DNA from: Ctenosaura bakeri
Lineage: Eukaryota > Chordata > Lepidosauria > Squamata > Iguanidae
DNA length: 64,000 nucleotides
Assembly: GCA_948474755.1 (NCBI GenBank)
Contig: CAOLHI010001153.1
Coordinates: 496,001-560,000 of the forward strand
Reading direction: 5' to 3'
Positions 1 through 12,982 of the stretch are shown piece after piece. Made by a program: the position numbers and the translations under genes. The notes beneath the pieces were generated by a model. The model did not search any database and was not told the DNA's origin. It saw only the letters and a program-made list of their open reading frames with translations. How positions within the stretch are numbered: the stretch's first letter is position 1; each line of letters begins with the position of its first letter.

Positions 1-2218
1 GTAGACATATATGTAAAGATTGCATTTATAGAAGTCTCAAAAATATATGGATATATTGACTTCTTCTTGCTATATTAGCTGATTCATAATACTTTATCAG
101 GCCTGTGCATGATTGTACAATTGCTGAAGGCAGAGGTAGGAAAAGCTTACACATTTAAAACAACAGCGAAGTTGCTTAATGACAGGACTCCATCTGTAGC
201 TAATAAAACAAAGTAAATTGTGATGGTTCATATGAAAATTTTCACAATCTGCAGCATAACAATACCTTATTAGGAGCAACCAAATATCTCAAAAATTGGC
301 TGTAGCATCTCTTCATTAGGATTAGTTCATGATTTGTTTGAGAATTTATAATCTTGGCTGAAATTTTTGGGGGATATCTTGAACATCTTCAATAAAATGG
401 ACAAAGGACACCCACAGATTCGTTTCATTGTAGCTTATTTCGGGTACATTGCTAAGGATAAAAGCATGAATGAGTGCAGCATTAGTGTCTATTTTCCAGT
501 ATGTGCAGAGCAATGAAAGTTAGCCAAACTTCAGGAATATTTCATGCTGTACATTTTTAGGGATACATGCAAAAGTATTCAATCATATATTTAAGAATGT
601 AATATGTGGAGATGACCAATATATACTTACAACCAGATGGATCATAAAAGTATACTTGATAGGAACCAGGATTATTTTTGTGTTCTGTGTTGAGTGTAAT
701 TTGGGTTGGAAACCTAGGTTTGTTGCCTTGTAATATGTAAAACAACTTTAAGCCCTGTCAACTAAATAGAAATAAAATACACAATCTGACCATAACCCAG
801 TATAGCATTGACAATACAGTCCTTTGAATATTCACTCATAATCAAGCCCTGCTGTTTTTGATGGTGTGCATTGATTTGTAACATACATGTGCTTCAGCCT
901 ACTGATTATATTTTGATAGACTTACTGAAGTTTGTATTTATGTTGAGTTTTACTCTTTATACTACTGACTGTCATAGCTTCTCTCTAAAACACAGGAGTG
1001 GGACCTCCTTTCAGAACAGAGGTTTTTTTTTTGTCTGTATGTGTGGTTAATATTTAGAGGTGGAGATAAGAAGCTGTTTGAAGCATTGGGATAGTTTTGT
1101 TCTGGAATGTGCTCTAGTGGCTCTGGAAGGTATGGTATGAACATAAGCTCCAGTCTGAAGATTGGGAAAGTTCTCCATGGAACAGGAGCTCTGGAACAGG
1201 AACTCTGTTTTGCAGTTTGAGAGCCTTTAAGTAGTTTGAAAACGATTGCATACGGTGTGTTTGGTAAGATCCACATCTGATCCTGCTGGAAAGTGATTTC
1301 AAGACCATTCCCAAACTGGAATTCAACCCTTCAGCTGAAAAGGGTTTTGTGCCCCTCTCCAGAAGGATCATGGGAACTATAGTTTGATAGATAAACCTGC
1401 TGAAAATTGCTAATTTCCAGAGAGTGCAATATCCTGGATTCCCTTAATCTTTAAAGTTTTCAGTTATGCATGTTGATCTGCGAATAAATCCCACTGGATA
1501 AGATGGGACTTACTTTCAAATAAATACATAGAAGATCATGTTGCATGTTTATAGTGTAGACATGGTGTTAGTTACAAGTAACTTTTCATAGATTTTGAAG
1601 TGGTTAAATTATTTGTCAACATTAAGAAAGGAAAGATTAATATGAAATATTTAACAGAATTACCGTTATATTTATTTATTTGTTTGCATTTGAATGGGGT
1701 AGCATAGGTATGCATGTAATGAATTCTGCTTCAGATAAAGTACATGAAAAGGTGCAAAAGAATGCCATGATTTATTTTTAATTCATAGCTGGGGGTTAAG
1801 GTCTGAAGAACATGTCATTCTGATATGTGAGAATAGAGATATCATCCCTGGAGCTATTAGAAATCTGTGAGAGAGAAACCAAGACAGGTAACAGGTTGTT
1901 GTTAACCTTGCATACATACAAATATTTTGGAAGTTGGTTGTTAATTATAGAAACATCACTATTTTAAAACAAACTATCATTTTGGCTAAATTTCATATAT
2001 GCAAATAATTCAAACAGCATATTATAGCAAAGGATTATTATTAGTAGGTTAAATACATTTATGAATGTTACAACATCCCTGTTGGTATTTTCAGATCTCT
2101 AGTTAACCACCGTTACCTAAGAATTTTAATTCCTTCGTGTGCGTAGACACCTTTTAAAGTAACAGAACATTCTAAAATCATTTAATTAGAAGGGGGTGGG
2201 GAAACACTGGACCTCAGG
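1..2218. other. Intron-like sequence without recognised genes
   Basis: AT-rich with stops in every frame. A stretch at about 1080-1390 looks moderately GC-richer and repeat-like (ending GGATCATGGGAACTATAG), but I cannot classify it. Around 1475-1550 there may be a trace of a common CCCA..GGGACTTACTTTC dispersed repeat. Confidence 0.5.
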
Positions 2219-2306
2219 TGTGTTGGAATGCAGGTTCCACTAGCTTCAGCCAGCATGGAAAATGCTCAGGATGATGGGTATTGTAGTCCAGCAACAGGAG
2301 ATGGAC
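2219..2306. repeat. Fragment of a 'block-and-mirror' repeat (GATGGGAGTTGTAGTCCAACA type)
   Basis: TGTTGGAATGCAGGTTCC, then CTTCAGCCAGCATGG, then GGATGATGGGTATTGTAGTCCAGCAAC. The two outer pieces are roughly inverted, as in a common squamate MITE-like repeat. Related fragments lie at 19293-19380 and 35578-35680. Open frames over it are incidental. Confidence 0.55.
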
Positions 2307-3752
2307 TACCTCGACTAACTTTGCATCGTATCAGTGGCTTTCCTCTTGACCAGTTTGGAATGATATTTGCCAGTATGAAACTAGTGAGAACTGCCATTTC
2401 ACCTGGGGGAAAGGATCTAGAATGGGTTGAGGTGCTTTGAGGAATATGTGCAAAAAAATGAATAAAAAGCAGAGTGCTGAGTACTGAGAGGAAATCTTTG
2501 GAAGTGAATGTGAGGCTAAATGCACAAAAGATATATTAGAATTGCCTGAGGGATTTCTGGATCCTTTGAGGAGTTCAGCATAACTGTAGAGATTTGCAGG
2601 ATTGAGCTGGAGAACTGGGCATGGAAAAGGATAAGCTGAAAAGCACCCGGGATCATGTAGAGTTTTAAAAGTAGGTTCTTCTTAGTGGCTCTGATTAATG
2701 TTTTAGGCCCCACGGAAATGCATCATTAAAACTGTTGCTGCCATGAGATTGACTTGTATGTCTGGTCTATTTGATATTGGTAGTGCAGAATGTGAATGGA
2801 GTGGAGTGTTGTTACCTGCGGTTTACTGTTCTTGTAATCAGAGTACAACACATCTGCTCATTGATCCTTAGCAAATTTACTTTCCAACAAAGCCCCTGAG
2901 TTGCCAATTTGCAACTCCAACATTTTTGTATATCTTTAAGTCCCTTGATACAGTTGAGGGATCAACCAGGCATAGATTTACCATTCTTAGATCATGCCCT
3001 TCTGCCCTCTTGCTGTATGGAACATGTGAAGGACTATTCCCAACTGCATGTAGGATCCAGTAACATGACCAGTGCAATTATGGTTCAGAAGAGAATCGGT
3101 AGTTGTCATGTCTTTAGCAGCATTGGAGAGATTTAAAGGTATGTGTCCATACTGCATAGTGGCAGTTTTCTTGTGTGTGTGTGTATGCTTTTTGCTTTTA
3201 TTCAGTACAGTTCCACATTACTCAGAAGTGTATAAACATAATCTGTTGCACAAATGAAGCCTATATTGAGATCTCATCCATATGTTTGCCTAATTTGTGT
3301 AAAACACTCTGTACTGATAGTGTTGTATAATGGGAAAGCAGCTTCCATGTCATGAATGTGATGGAGGTCTTGGCTCATTGCTGTCTATGAAATTTGCTTC
3401 CTGGTGTATATTCAGAGGACCATAGTCTTAATACAGTTCTCTAAGCTGCCTCCAGGTTTCTTGTTGGAAGATTTTTGCTGTGCTCCTTTGTCTGCAGTAG
3501 ATCTTGAGGTACTTTCCAGTATCATTGTTACCATACACTGAGGCATGCAGTTCTTCCTGGCTGAGAAGAACTGGAAAATGAAGTAAGTTACCAGCAAGAC
3601 AAAAAAGAAATAAGACACTTAGCGTATGATAAAGCAAGCACAAGAAGTACACTGTCTGAAGAGTAACATTTCTGACATTCCTGGAGCTGCCTGACTAGGA
3701 TTTAGCATCATGAGCAAACACTAAGTGCTGTATACCACTGTATACAGCATAC
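2307..3752. other. Intron-like sequence without recognised genes
   Basis: No conserved protein motif, splice-bounded exon or clear repeat family is visible. Short T and GT runs only (for example GT near 3173-3184). Confidence 0.5.
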
Positions 3753-4301
3753 TGAGGGTAAATCTGTATTAGTTAATTGGTTTGATAATTTCTGCATCAA
3801 TTTGGCAGTTTGAGGATGGGAAAAGATGAGAAAGGACTGCAGGAGTGAATTTTCTTTTGTTACTAACCTGCTTGCACAGCTCTCATAACTGTGTGTGTAC
3901 GTGTCAGTGGAGAGGCAGATAATCAAGCTTGAATACTTTGGTTTCTTTTATTTGCTTCACTTCTTCTTAATTCTTGGCAATCTATCTTTTATTGGTCTCA
4001 TCTGGTGGGGTGGGGTGTATGCCGGCTCAGAGATCCAGTCATGGGAAATTGGATTGCCAGCCAGGGATGGTCTGGGTCAAACTAGTTGTTTAGAGGTCGA
4101 AGTCACCCACCTTAAAATTGTGGTAAATCAGACTGGATCTGTCAGTGGCTGTTGGGTGTGCTGGACCCCATCAGTGCTTCTCTGTTGCATACCATCTGCT
4201 GCATCATTTGCCATCAATAAAGCTTATCCTATGTGTGTCATTGTTTGGTGCCAAATGAAGTTTTAGGGAGGCCAAATCTTGGAGGACTATACCTAGTTTC
4301 A
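3753..4301 (+). repeat. LTR-like dispersed repeat, copy 1 (candidate solo LTR)
   Basis: It shares an ordered set of blocks with 45566-46053: GAAAAGATGAGAAAGGACTG, then GGAGTGAATTTTCTTTTGTT, then CATGGGAAATTGGATTGCC, then GGTCTGGGTCAAACTAG, then CTGCATCATTTGCCATCAAT followed by AATAAAGCTTATC. It ends at CCTAGTTTCA. A TG start, CA end and the late AATAAA signal suggest an LTR. No target duplication or coding region is seen. A 123-codon open frame overlapping it (3895-4266) is not conserved in the other copy. Confidence 0.6.
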
Positions 4302-6011
4302 GAACAGAACTTGGCATAAAATTGAAAAATTATTGTCATTCCATCCAATCTCTGTGTAGAAAAAACATATTGCCTTCAGGATTAATTGAAAACGGAATGT
4401 TTAAAAAAGAAATACATGTAATTGTAACTCTGTGTAAGCATGTTTGTGCGTGCAAAATCTTCCTGTACATGGAGTATTATCTGGAACTGGTTTTCTCCTT
4501 CCACCTCATATTGTCATGTATAGTCTTAAGCTCATAATAATCATCTCAAGTGTGTATCTCTTTGACCCTGTAACGGCTCAAACCTGGTGTCACCTCTATC
4601 TGGACAGTCTTCAGGTGCTGCATCTTCATTAACAGAAACCCATTGTCTTCATCAACCTCTCTCTCTGATTGGGAGGCTGAGTAAATGTAGCCTTTGGATA
4701 TCATTTTCTCTCATGAAACTTGTAAGTAACATGTCACAATGAGTAGCTTTGCTTATAACATGGTGCTTTTGGGAGTTATGAAGACATAATGATGTACCTC
4801 TTGTGAACTAGTGAAACTATGGGTAGCAGTGTTATTATTTGTTTTAGAATGTCATTTTTTTAAAGGGGGGAATAATATAAAAACGTTTTGAGATATTTTG
4901 GCTATTTTTATATTTTTAACTGTATTTTTGTAAAGTACAATTAAAATAATGAAAATATTGCAACACCAACTGACATTCCACTTTGAAAATCTACAATAAG
5001 TAGCAGCTGACATGTCATGTGTTAAAAAAAATCAACTCCTGCTCTTCTAGTATACAGGCATCTCTTTTGAGATCCTGGCCTACAGTAGAGTTGGAATCTG
5101 CCTTTGAGTTTGACGTTCCAAAATGTACATGCTTTGATAGATAGAAACTAGTATTTTGTAGAAGCATTGGCAGGGACGGTCTTCTTCAAGGATGATATTC
5201 ATATGGCCAGATACCATGAGGCAATTAAGAATTACTTGCATTAGTGTGAACTTTCTGAGTTAGAGTAAGCCTTTAATCTTTGTTTATTTGTTTTAATTCA
5301 AATTCATTCTGTTCCATGGCATATTATAATACAGGACGGAAAAAAGATTCTTTCTCCCACTCTCTCTTTTCAGAGGGCTTCTAATTTTGATATGCTTGTA
5401 ATCTGAATTGTTGATGTATTTCTATACTTAACACATATCAGTGTATGAGAGAGAGTATCAGCTGTCTCCATATTTTTTTGGTATTAATTTGGAAAAGAAT
5501 GAAGGGAAAAAAGATTTTTCAAATCTTTTCATAAATTAACTTCTCTTCAAAATGGCTGTCATTCTTTGAAACCGATTGCTAATTTTTCCTGCATCTTTAC
5601 AGATGAGACGAGCAATTTTGAATTCTCCAGGGAAGAACTATGTAATTGAGACACTTTATTTTCCCAGGGTGCATCTAACTAAATTAATGAAACTGGCATG
5701 ATAGTGCAGCAGAAACCCATTAATTTTTAAATGAAGTTACCTCCTGGTCAGCCTGAGATTTATGTTGGATGAGGCTGTTGTACTGGTTTTAATGAGTGGT
5801 AATTTCCTGGTGCAAGCAATATTAGTTATGTGTTTAAATTTGACAGTCTTCTTTTTGCATATCTAAATTGGGTTTTTGTTTTGAAGCACAAAATTTCGAC
5901 TCTGTAATACTAATATGTTATCTCTAAAATAAACTGTATTTAGATTTGTCTCATTGAGAACCTCAACCATACTGAAGGTGGTAACTGTAGAATTATAATG
6001 ATTAGGAAATA
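4302..6011. other. Intron-like sequence without recognised genes
   Basis: AT-rich with homopolymer runs near 4855 and 5020. No repeat family, exon or RNA gene recognised. Confidence 0.5.
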
Positions 6012-6481
6012 CAGTTGTCGCTCCACGTTTGCTAGGGTTAGGGGCACAGGACCTCTGCTAAAATGGAAAAAACACAAATATCAAAATGTGTGTCTGTCTG
6101 TCTGTGAGAACGGGGCTCAAGGGTCCAAACCAGGTCAGGTTAGGGAGGAGGTGGGTCAACATGATGGCCCGATACTTCTCCTTCACCCATCTCCTTCCTT
6201 GAGTATGTGGGGAGCATTGGAAGAAGGTTTGGGAGAGGGCTGCAATCCATCTTTAGCTGTCCAGGTAGCAACTGGTGGTGGTGGTGGTGGTGGTGGTGGT
6301 GGAGGAGGAGGAGGAGGAGGACGACTATGACCAGAGATGGGTTTTTAAAGGGCTGCGTGGTCTGATGGGAGCTATCAAGAGGGAAGGTTCCCTCAGAAAA
6401 GGAGTACTTGAGAGGGCAGAGGTTGGAGAAACTCATAATCAGATTGTGAAAGTTAAACCCACAAATGTGGAGGGATTACTG
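6012..6481 (+). mobile_element. Pogo/Tigger-like MITE, copy A
   Basis: 470 bp with CAG...CTG ends flanked by TA dinucleotides, as expected for Tc1/mariner-pogo elements. The left end is CAGTTGTCGCTCCACG, followed by GGGTTAGGGGCACAGGACC. The right end is CACAAATGTGGAGGGATTACTG. It is related to the copies at 55.6 and 62.7 kb. It contains a GGT run (6273-6300) changing to a GGA run (6301-6320). A predicted polyhistidine or polyglycine peptide across this run is a repeat artefact. Confidence 0.75.
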
Positions 6482-7233
6482 TACACTTACCGGTACATTA
6501 TCTAGAGGGTGGGGAACACTGTGCTACTATAATATTTCACAATGTAATTGCTGAGACAGTATTTGCGCAAGAAACAATTACGGTGCAACAACTTTCATAG
6601 CATTAGTATCTGTCCCTATGTGACCGATTTGTGGATTTATTAGATGTGGTATAGCTGCCACTGTGGTTGAGGCAACTGCAGCTGTAGAATGATGGGAAGT
6701 ACTTGGCTAGAGATGAAGTAACCTTGGAAAGCCTTTCCAACTTGCCAATATTGCTGAAGTTCATTTGATTTTTAGTTGTGCCTGTGAAATGGAGGGTTGC
6801 AGAGAAGGAGGACAGGCAGCAAAAGTGAGCACAGAGCAGAAGAGAGAACAAAAATGGCCTAGTGAATTCAGTTCAGAGAATCTGGGAGGTGCTTGGACAT
6901 TACAAAGGCAGCATATGATTACAGGTTACTGTATAGCAAGCTCTAACAACAAGAAAAAACAGTGTCATACAATATCAGTATGTCATATTACTACCTGCAT
7001 GAGGTGAAGAAAAGTTACTGTCCAGTGAAGCTGTGTGAATAAGATCATGGTTAGGTCTGGATAGGCAATTTTGTCAGATCTAGGACCCAGTTTCAGTCCC
7101 TCCCAGGAACTGGCTGCAGCCTGGAACTCCTTTTGTTCTCCGCACAACACTGTTAAAGTTGGTAGCATGGCAACAATAAAAAATGCAGGGAGCTGTTTCT
7201 ACTTGTTCTACCTCAGTGCTACTCAAAGTGGTG

Positions 7234-7303
7234 GTCATAGAATTATAGAGGAAGAGACTGTACAGGCCATCAAGTCCAATCCCCTGCCATGCAGGAGTGG
7301 TGT
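7234..7303 (-). mobile_element. CR1 LINE terminal fragment
   Basis: TCATAGAATTATAGAGGAAG and AGGCCATCAAGTCCAATCCCC, followed by TGCCATGCAGGAG, are the reverse complement of the last 70 bp of CR1, comparable with the start of the 24-kb copy. Confidence 0.8.
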
Positions 7304-8808
7304 TTGTCCATGCCGCAGTTGTAGTCCGTGCGCACAAATATTTTAAACTATACAAAGGCTTCAATAAATCTCTATTGTTTTAAAGTATGATGTTAGCTGC
7401 CATACGTATATTTATTGAGAGAGAGACAGAATATAAATGATGATGATGCAGAAGTAGAAGAAGGTGATGTTGATGATGCTGGTCCTTGGCACATCATTGA
7501 GGGAAAAATATCCTTCTGGTCTTCCACATCAGTTTAAGACATATTGCTCTATAAGGTTCATGGGAAGTTTATTTATTTTATTATAAGGTAGGTTTTAGAA
7601 GTAAAGGCTGAAGGCTTCTGGAACCATTTTTCTCCTCTAAAAAGACACAAGTTCCCCATGTGTCTTACTTTAGTGCCATCATGTGGGGGAGGGCTTTACT
7701 TGCCACACTGCTGAAAGTCAGTGGTAGATGCTGCAGGGTCTATAAGGATGGGTGAAATAGAGTTGCAGCCAGGCTGCATGTTGCCCATGTCTGGCTTAGG
7801 TGAAGAGTCAGTCCTGTTCAGTTTTGTCTAGGCAAAAAGTTGATGTGCATGAAAAGTAGTTAATTACCTTTCAAGACTTCATCTTTCCTTGTAGAACCTC
7901 ATGTGCCAACATCTGGGATAGGTTTGGAAGATATATTGTTTTATGCATACTCTAAATATTTGTGAAATTATTTTATCATTCTTTCTTCTAACAGAATACT
8001 GGTCTTAGTACAGAGTACATATTTTTACTATGTACATCCAAAGAAAGATAGTTGCTGGTACAGTTGATCCCTTTTGGCACTGGATTGTTCGGTGCTATTG
8101 TGGAGGAGGAAAGGTAAAGATATCCTAATGGAAAATATGGATAATAGTAATCAAAGTAAAGAAGTGAAAATGGGGGAGGAAAAGAAGGTGATAGTTTGCC
8201 AAGAGAATTGTTGATATTTTGGAGATGAACATTATTAAATCATGACTCACTTCTACAAAACACCTCAGCTTACATTCTGTCCTGTTTTTACTGTTTATAA
8301 AAATGGGAGTAGATGTGTAGGTTGAATAAAAGTACTTTTCTGGCTACGAAATTTGTAAATTTGGGACAGGAGCAGTCTCTGGGTCTGTTATAGTTTGCTT
8401 TGGAGATAAGGATGGTTATCAGCAATAACTGTACATTATTTTTAATCAATTTACTCATTTAATGTTACTTTAATAAAATTTCATCTCTTTATTTTCTTGT
8501 GCTGGCTTAGGAAATCCATAAAAACACAAAAGTAGAACCATAAAACCGAAAATACCGTAACATTAAATTCGGTGTACAGCTGCAGTTTGAACAACAATGA
8601 AAAATCCTTGCAGTATTGTTGATTTTGCCTGATGTTGCATTGATGCTATCATTTAGAAAGGGAGTTGCATTGACAAATCACTATTAAGAGATCATTTCGT
8701 AGCCTGGGGCAATTACAGAGAAGGCTGTGTTTTGACCCCTAGAAAGAACAAAGAGTACTAACTGTTGCAACCATCCTCATTTGCTTCAGGGACATCGCTA
8801 GACCTGAG

Positions 8809-8840
8809 CCCATGGGAACCTGAACCCATGGGAACCTGAA
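8809..8840. repeat. Two-copy 16-bp direct repeat
   Basis: The unit CCATGGGAACCTGAAC occurs twice in perfect tandem. Confidence 0.85.
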
Positions 8841-9420
8841 CCCAAATCTCTCTCCCACACCACCATCTCTGTTGCCTGGTGGTATGGTGCCAATGCTTTT
8901 TCTCTGCTTAATTGCAATTCAAGGATGGAATTTAGCATGGGAACTTTCTGACTTGTTCTCCTTGTCTTCCTCTGTGTGTTTTTGTGATATACAAACACTC
9001 CTGTAGAACTTTATTCTTATGTAATAGAATATACATGTGTTTGTGTAAGGCAAAAGTGGGAAATATGTGGACCTCCAGAAGTTGCTGTGCAGCTCCTATC
9101 TGGCTTAGACCATATAGCCAACAACATACAGAAGGCCATGATTGCCCACCCCTGACTGAGAGTCTGAGGCCTGTCTGCTGCTGTGTAGTCTTGAGATGGA
9201 ATGCAGATGTTGGCCTCATCCAGCCCTTCTCTGGCCTCAGAGCTGCTGCTAGACAACATCTGTGCTGAGGTTATTAGAAGGACTTTTGTTATCCACTGTC
9301 TTCTCTAGCTGATGCTTTTTATTCATATGGATTCCTGACATTCTGCTTAGTCTCTTTCCTCTCAGACCTTCCGTTGTCCCTCAGAATTAACCCTCTCCTC
9401 ATATATTTACACACACATAC

Positions 9421-9489
9421 TCTCTCTGTCTCTCTCTCTCTCTCACACACACACACGCACACACACACATCGCTTTTCTCCCCCCCCCC
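9421..9489. repeat. TC/CA compound microsatellite followed by a C run
   Basis: A TCTC run passes into an ACAC run with one CG interruption (9421-9470). After CGCTTTTCTC there is a run of C at 9481-9489. Confidence 0.9.
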
Positions 9490-10594
9490 AAATATCTTAG
9501 GGCATCTGTTTGAGGAGACAGTATGACAAAAGTGTGAACGGTATAGCCTTTATATAACCTCTGGCATATTTCAAAAGTAACATAATAATATTCACTGGAG
9601 ACTGGCCCATTAAGGCCAATGTGGTACTGTCTCTTCTCAGTCTACCCTGAGCCAATCATGCCTCTCTGCATGTATGTACGCTTGCTGTCTCTGGACCTTT
9701 CTTCATCTTACATCTTCTCAAAGCCATCGTGTGGGGATCCAGGAAAGCCTCTCCCGGGGCACTCCTCCCTGCACTGGCTGCCTGCTGGACACGAGGAAGT
9801 GCGATGGCTCCATCCCTCCCTTTCACAGTGCAGCCTGGCAGTTTCCCAGCTGCGCTGGGGGAGGAAGTGCAGCCATTGCGCTTCCTGCCATTTGCACAAC
9901 AGGTAAGTTGGGAGGGAGGCAGGAGGACCATACAATCATGTGTCGTCAGTGGGAGAAACCCATCAATTATGTCATCTGCGATTGTGACAGGTGGCCATGG
10001 GATTGTGATGAGATCATTTAGAACCGTTGACGCGATCCCGTGGCCATTGTGGATCGGGGGTGGGTTGCGGAAAGGGCCTCTGTCTGATGTATGTGTGTTT
10101 GTTTTTGAACATCCACTTTGCGCTGGCTTCTGTGTTCATTCTATCCAGGTACTGTTGTACACTTGGGGCCTGTTCAGCTGAATGCAAGGAGAACTAAATG
10201 GATAGTAGGAATATGAGTCTGACTTAAGCTCTTACCCCAAAAGTTACTGTGTACCTGGAAGATTGCAAGACATGTCTGTATTAAGAATGATGGTCTGCAT
10301 AGGTCTTTCAGTCTGCATCCAGTTAAGTTAAAGCTAGGATTTCAGTCACAGGAGCTCTATAGCAGCATTCAGCCAAACATTGATTACAGAGCCCTATGTA
10401 GACCATCATGTTCAATACATGAAGATCTGGGAAGCAGGCAGGTATGCAGTGAAGTTTGAGGTGGGGCTTATGTGCATGACCACATTCCTGCCCCCTGTTT
10501 AACCTTACATGCACTCAAGCACTCCTGCTTAGGGCTTTGATTGGTTCTCACGATTTAAGAGGATTCTTTTATGGGGGTACAAATTAAGAATGAG
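9490..10594. other. Intron-like sequence with a GC-richer unclassified block
   Basis: 9690-10070 is GC-richer than its surroundings and yields several overlapping open frames (up to 150 codons, 9729-10181) without recognisable domains. It contains CACAACAGGTAAGTTG, a donor-like word, but no acceptor or conserved peptide before it. Possibly the interior of an unclassified DNA transposon. Confidence 0.45.
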
Positions 10595-10607
10595 CATAGG
10601 TACAAAG

Positions 10608-10802
10608 GAGAACCAGCATGGTGTACTGGTTTGAGCACTGGAGTATGACTGTGAAGATCGGGGTTCAGTTCCCCATTCAGCCATTGAAACCCACTGGGTG
10701 GCTGTGGGTGCATCACACATTCTCATCTGCAGAAAACCCCATGATAAGTTCACCGTAGGGTCACCATAAGTAGGGCATGACTTTAAGGCACACAACAAAA
10801 AC
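10608..10802 (+). mobile_element. tRNA-headed SINE with Bov-B/RTE-type tail (Sauria-type), complete
   Basis: The 5' part looks like a tRNA. An A-box region (TGGTGTACTGGTTTGAG) lies near 10619, and a B box (GGGTTCAGTTCC) starts at 10661. A central CACTGGGTGGC block follows. The tail GGGTCACCATAAGTAGGGCA then ATGACTTTAAGGCAC matches the 3' end of Bov-B/RTE LINEs and finishes in CAACAAAAACA. An imperfect 13-bp target duplication flanks it (10595-10607 CATAGGTACAAAG, 10803-10815 AGTAGGTACAGAG). It is transcribed by RNA polymerase III and mobilised by an RTE-family LINE, as known for this SINE class. Confidence 0.85.
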
Positions 10803-11281
10803 AGTAGGTACAGAGATTCTCATAAATATCTAACACATATGCCTCCAGTGTACACTCTAACATATGCACTCCTCTTTTGTCTATGTGTGTTTCATGAAGG
10901 AAAAGTCACAAGACCTGACCGCATATAGAGAGAATCTCAGAAGCTGGAGGGCAGAGAAGAGGAAGGAGTGTACTTCAATAACCCATCTGGCTCTGTTGCC
11001 TCTTTCGTTTTCTCTTTCCAGGCAGCTTCTCTGTGCAGTCCAGTCCTGATTCCACCCTCGCCCACCTTTTGGTCCCTACTGTTGAAACCTAATCTTGCTT
11101 CCTTCTGCCATCTCCCTTCTACTCTCCTTCCATATCTTCTTTGTTCTCCGCTTTTCTAACTACCTCTTTCAACCCACATTTCAGATTTCCCAACCAGCAA
11201 TTTAATGCCCCTCTCCACAACAGTATTGCAAATCATCTTATTTTATACAGATCTCTGATTTCATGTTTAGTTTGACTTTGA

Positions 11282-11483
11282 GGCCATTTCTGCACTACGC
11301 TGTTATAGTGCTATTATTCCACTTTCAACATTGTATGGAATTCCGGAGTTTGTCGTTTACTGAGGCCAAAGAGCTCTCTGACTGAGAATTCTAAATGCCC
11401 CTCCATAAACTGCAAACCCCTGGATTCCATAGGATGTTGAAAGTGGAATCATAGCACTATAACAGCGTACTGCAGAAATGGCC
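11282..11483. mobile_element. 202-bp palindromic MITE, family GGCCATTTCTGCAC, copy 1
   Basis: Long inverted repeats begin GGCCATTTCTGCACTACG and end CTGCAGAAATGGCC, with the arms extending through TGTTATAGTGCTATTATTCC. The trinucleotide TGA is duplicated at 11279-11281 and 11484-11486. There is no coding capacity. It is one of four copies in the window, all 200-202 bp. Confidence 0.85.
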
Positions 11484-12982
11484 TGAGTGTACTATGAATT
11501 AGTATAGAGGAGAAACCTGCTAAGTAACAACCATTTAACTGAGACATATTTCTTAATACTGGGTTGTAGAAACTAATAACAGGCACCTTGGTATGGTGTA
11601 GTCACATGCTTCTCATATTTAATTGTTTTGAAAAAGAATGCATAATGCATAATTGAAAAGTTGCCATTTTGCATTCTGGGTTTAGCCTTGTAATGTTGCC
11701 AAGTCAAATGTTGCTGTTTAGTGAAATCTGTCTTGATCTACATCGTTAGCGGACACACCCAACCTTTCCTAAATGTTTTTGAAATAGCAAGTTAGTTGGT
11801 TTCCTTCCTGAGTTTTTGTGTTTGACCTTGCTTCTTTTAGTGTATACTGAGAAAAATATGCCTGAGCACATGACAAGAAAATATCATTGGGCACTGTCCA
11901 CTAAAACTGCAGCTGAGTGCCTTTCTTTTCAATGGGTCTTATAAATTAAATCTGAACAGACCTTGTTGAAATCAATGGAGGATATACAGTCACATTGTTT
12001 TGATATATATTGACCTGCAAAAATTTGAATGACTGAAGAAAATCATCTCACCCTAGAAACAACTCTTCTTCTTCTTCTACTTCTTCTTCCTCTTCTTTGA
12101 TAAAATTCCAAATGCCTGGGGACGGATGTACAGAATTAACCAAAAAAAATGTAAAAATCTATTGAGCATGTAATTTTAATTTAGCCTTCAATTTTGTGCA
12201 AATACAACCTTCTGTTTTTTTCACTTTCTAACATAGAATTAGAAATTGCCAAGTACTGCTTGTGCTTTGTGACTCTGGCAATGTCTATGGGAGTACAGCG
12301 AGACTCAGGAAGAAATATATTAGTTTGTGACACAAGTCCAGTGACCTCAGTAACAGTGTAAGAAACCCTTCTTACATTGTTCATAGCAAAAAAGTGTTCT
12401 TGTTGTGAAGAAAGAGCAAGTGCCGACATGGCTGTATGTGAAATACCTGCAACCTTCTAAGTTCTTGGTTAAGTCAGGCAGAGACAGTTGTGGCAAGTCT
12501 TGAGATGTCATCCTAGGAATCGCTCTTCAGGACTGACTTGTGTCATAGGACATAATTATGTGTTGGGCGGTGATAACAGGACTTGTTGGCTGTCTTCCTC
12601 CAACAGTTTGCTTTAGAACATTCTTTGTATGTACTGTTCATTTGAATTGGCACTTTTCTTGCCGAAGATAAAATGTTATAGTGATAGTATGGGTGAGACA
12701 TCTAACAGTTTCTCTAAATGCAGTGATGTAAAAGGAAGCTTGTTGTCAGAGACAGTATTGGTTAGTCTGTATGTTGGAAATAAATTGCTCAGATTTGTGA
12801 TTGTCTGTTTACTTTTTCAAGCTATTTTGATAGCCTACAACTGTAAAACAAATATTCTAGAATGTACTTGCAAAATCGATACTGATTCTCAATCCTGGAT
12901 TTCTAGTGACTTTGATGTGTTATGTTGCTCAGGTATGAAGGTTCTGTATTTGTTTTAGTCCTAGCAAAAAAATTAAGTCTTG
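11484..12982. other. Intron-like sequence without recognised genes
   Basis: Only the CTT run at 12063 stands out. A weak trace of a CAATGGGTCTTATAAAT-type dispersed repeat lies near 11930-11960. Confidence 0.5.
12063..12098. repeat. CTT microsatellite
   Basis: CAACTCTTCTTCTTCTTC opens the run. Some squamate SINEs end in a similar CTT tail, but no SINE body is recognisable upstream. Confidence 0.75.

Larger units (their letters stand above)
6484..9420. other. Intron-like sequence, mostly anonymous
   Basis: Apart from the CR1 end at 7234-7303, a GAT-rich run near 7437-7480 and the 16-bp tandem repeat at 8809, nothing is recognised. Open frames of 60-95 codons near 8.9-9.3 kb overlap on both strands without similarity to known proteins. 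Confidence 0.5.

Noticed and set aside
3895..4266. 123-codon open frame as a gene
   Set aside because: It overlaps the LTR-like repeat and the related copy at 45.6 kb does not keep the frame.
6140..6436. Polyhistidine/polyglycine protein
   Set aside because: Caused by the GGT/GGA microsatellite.
10608..10690. tRNA gene
   Set aside because: A and B boxes are present, but the sequence does not close into a cloverleaf with an acceptor stem and is followed by a SINE tail and target duplication.
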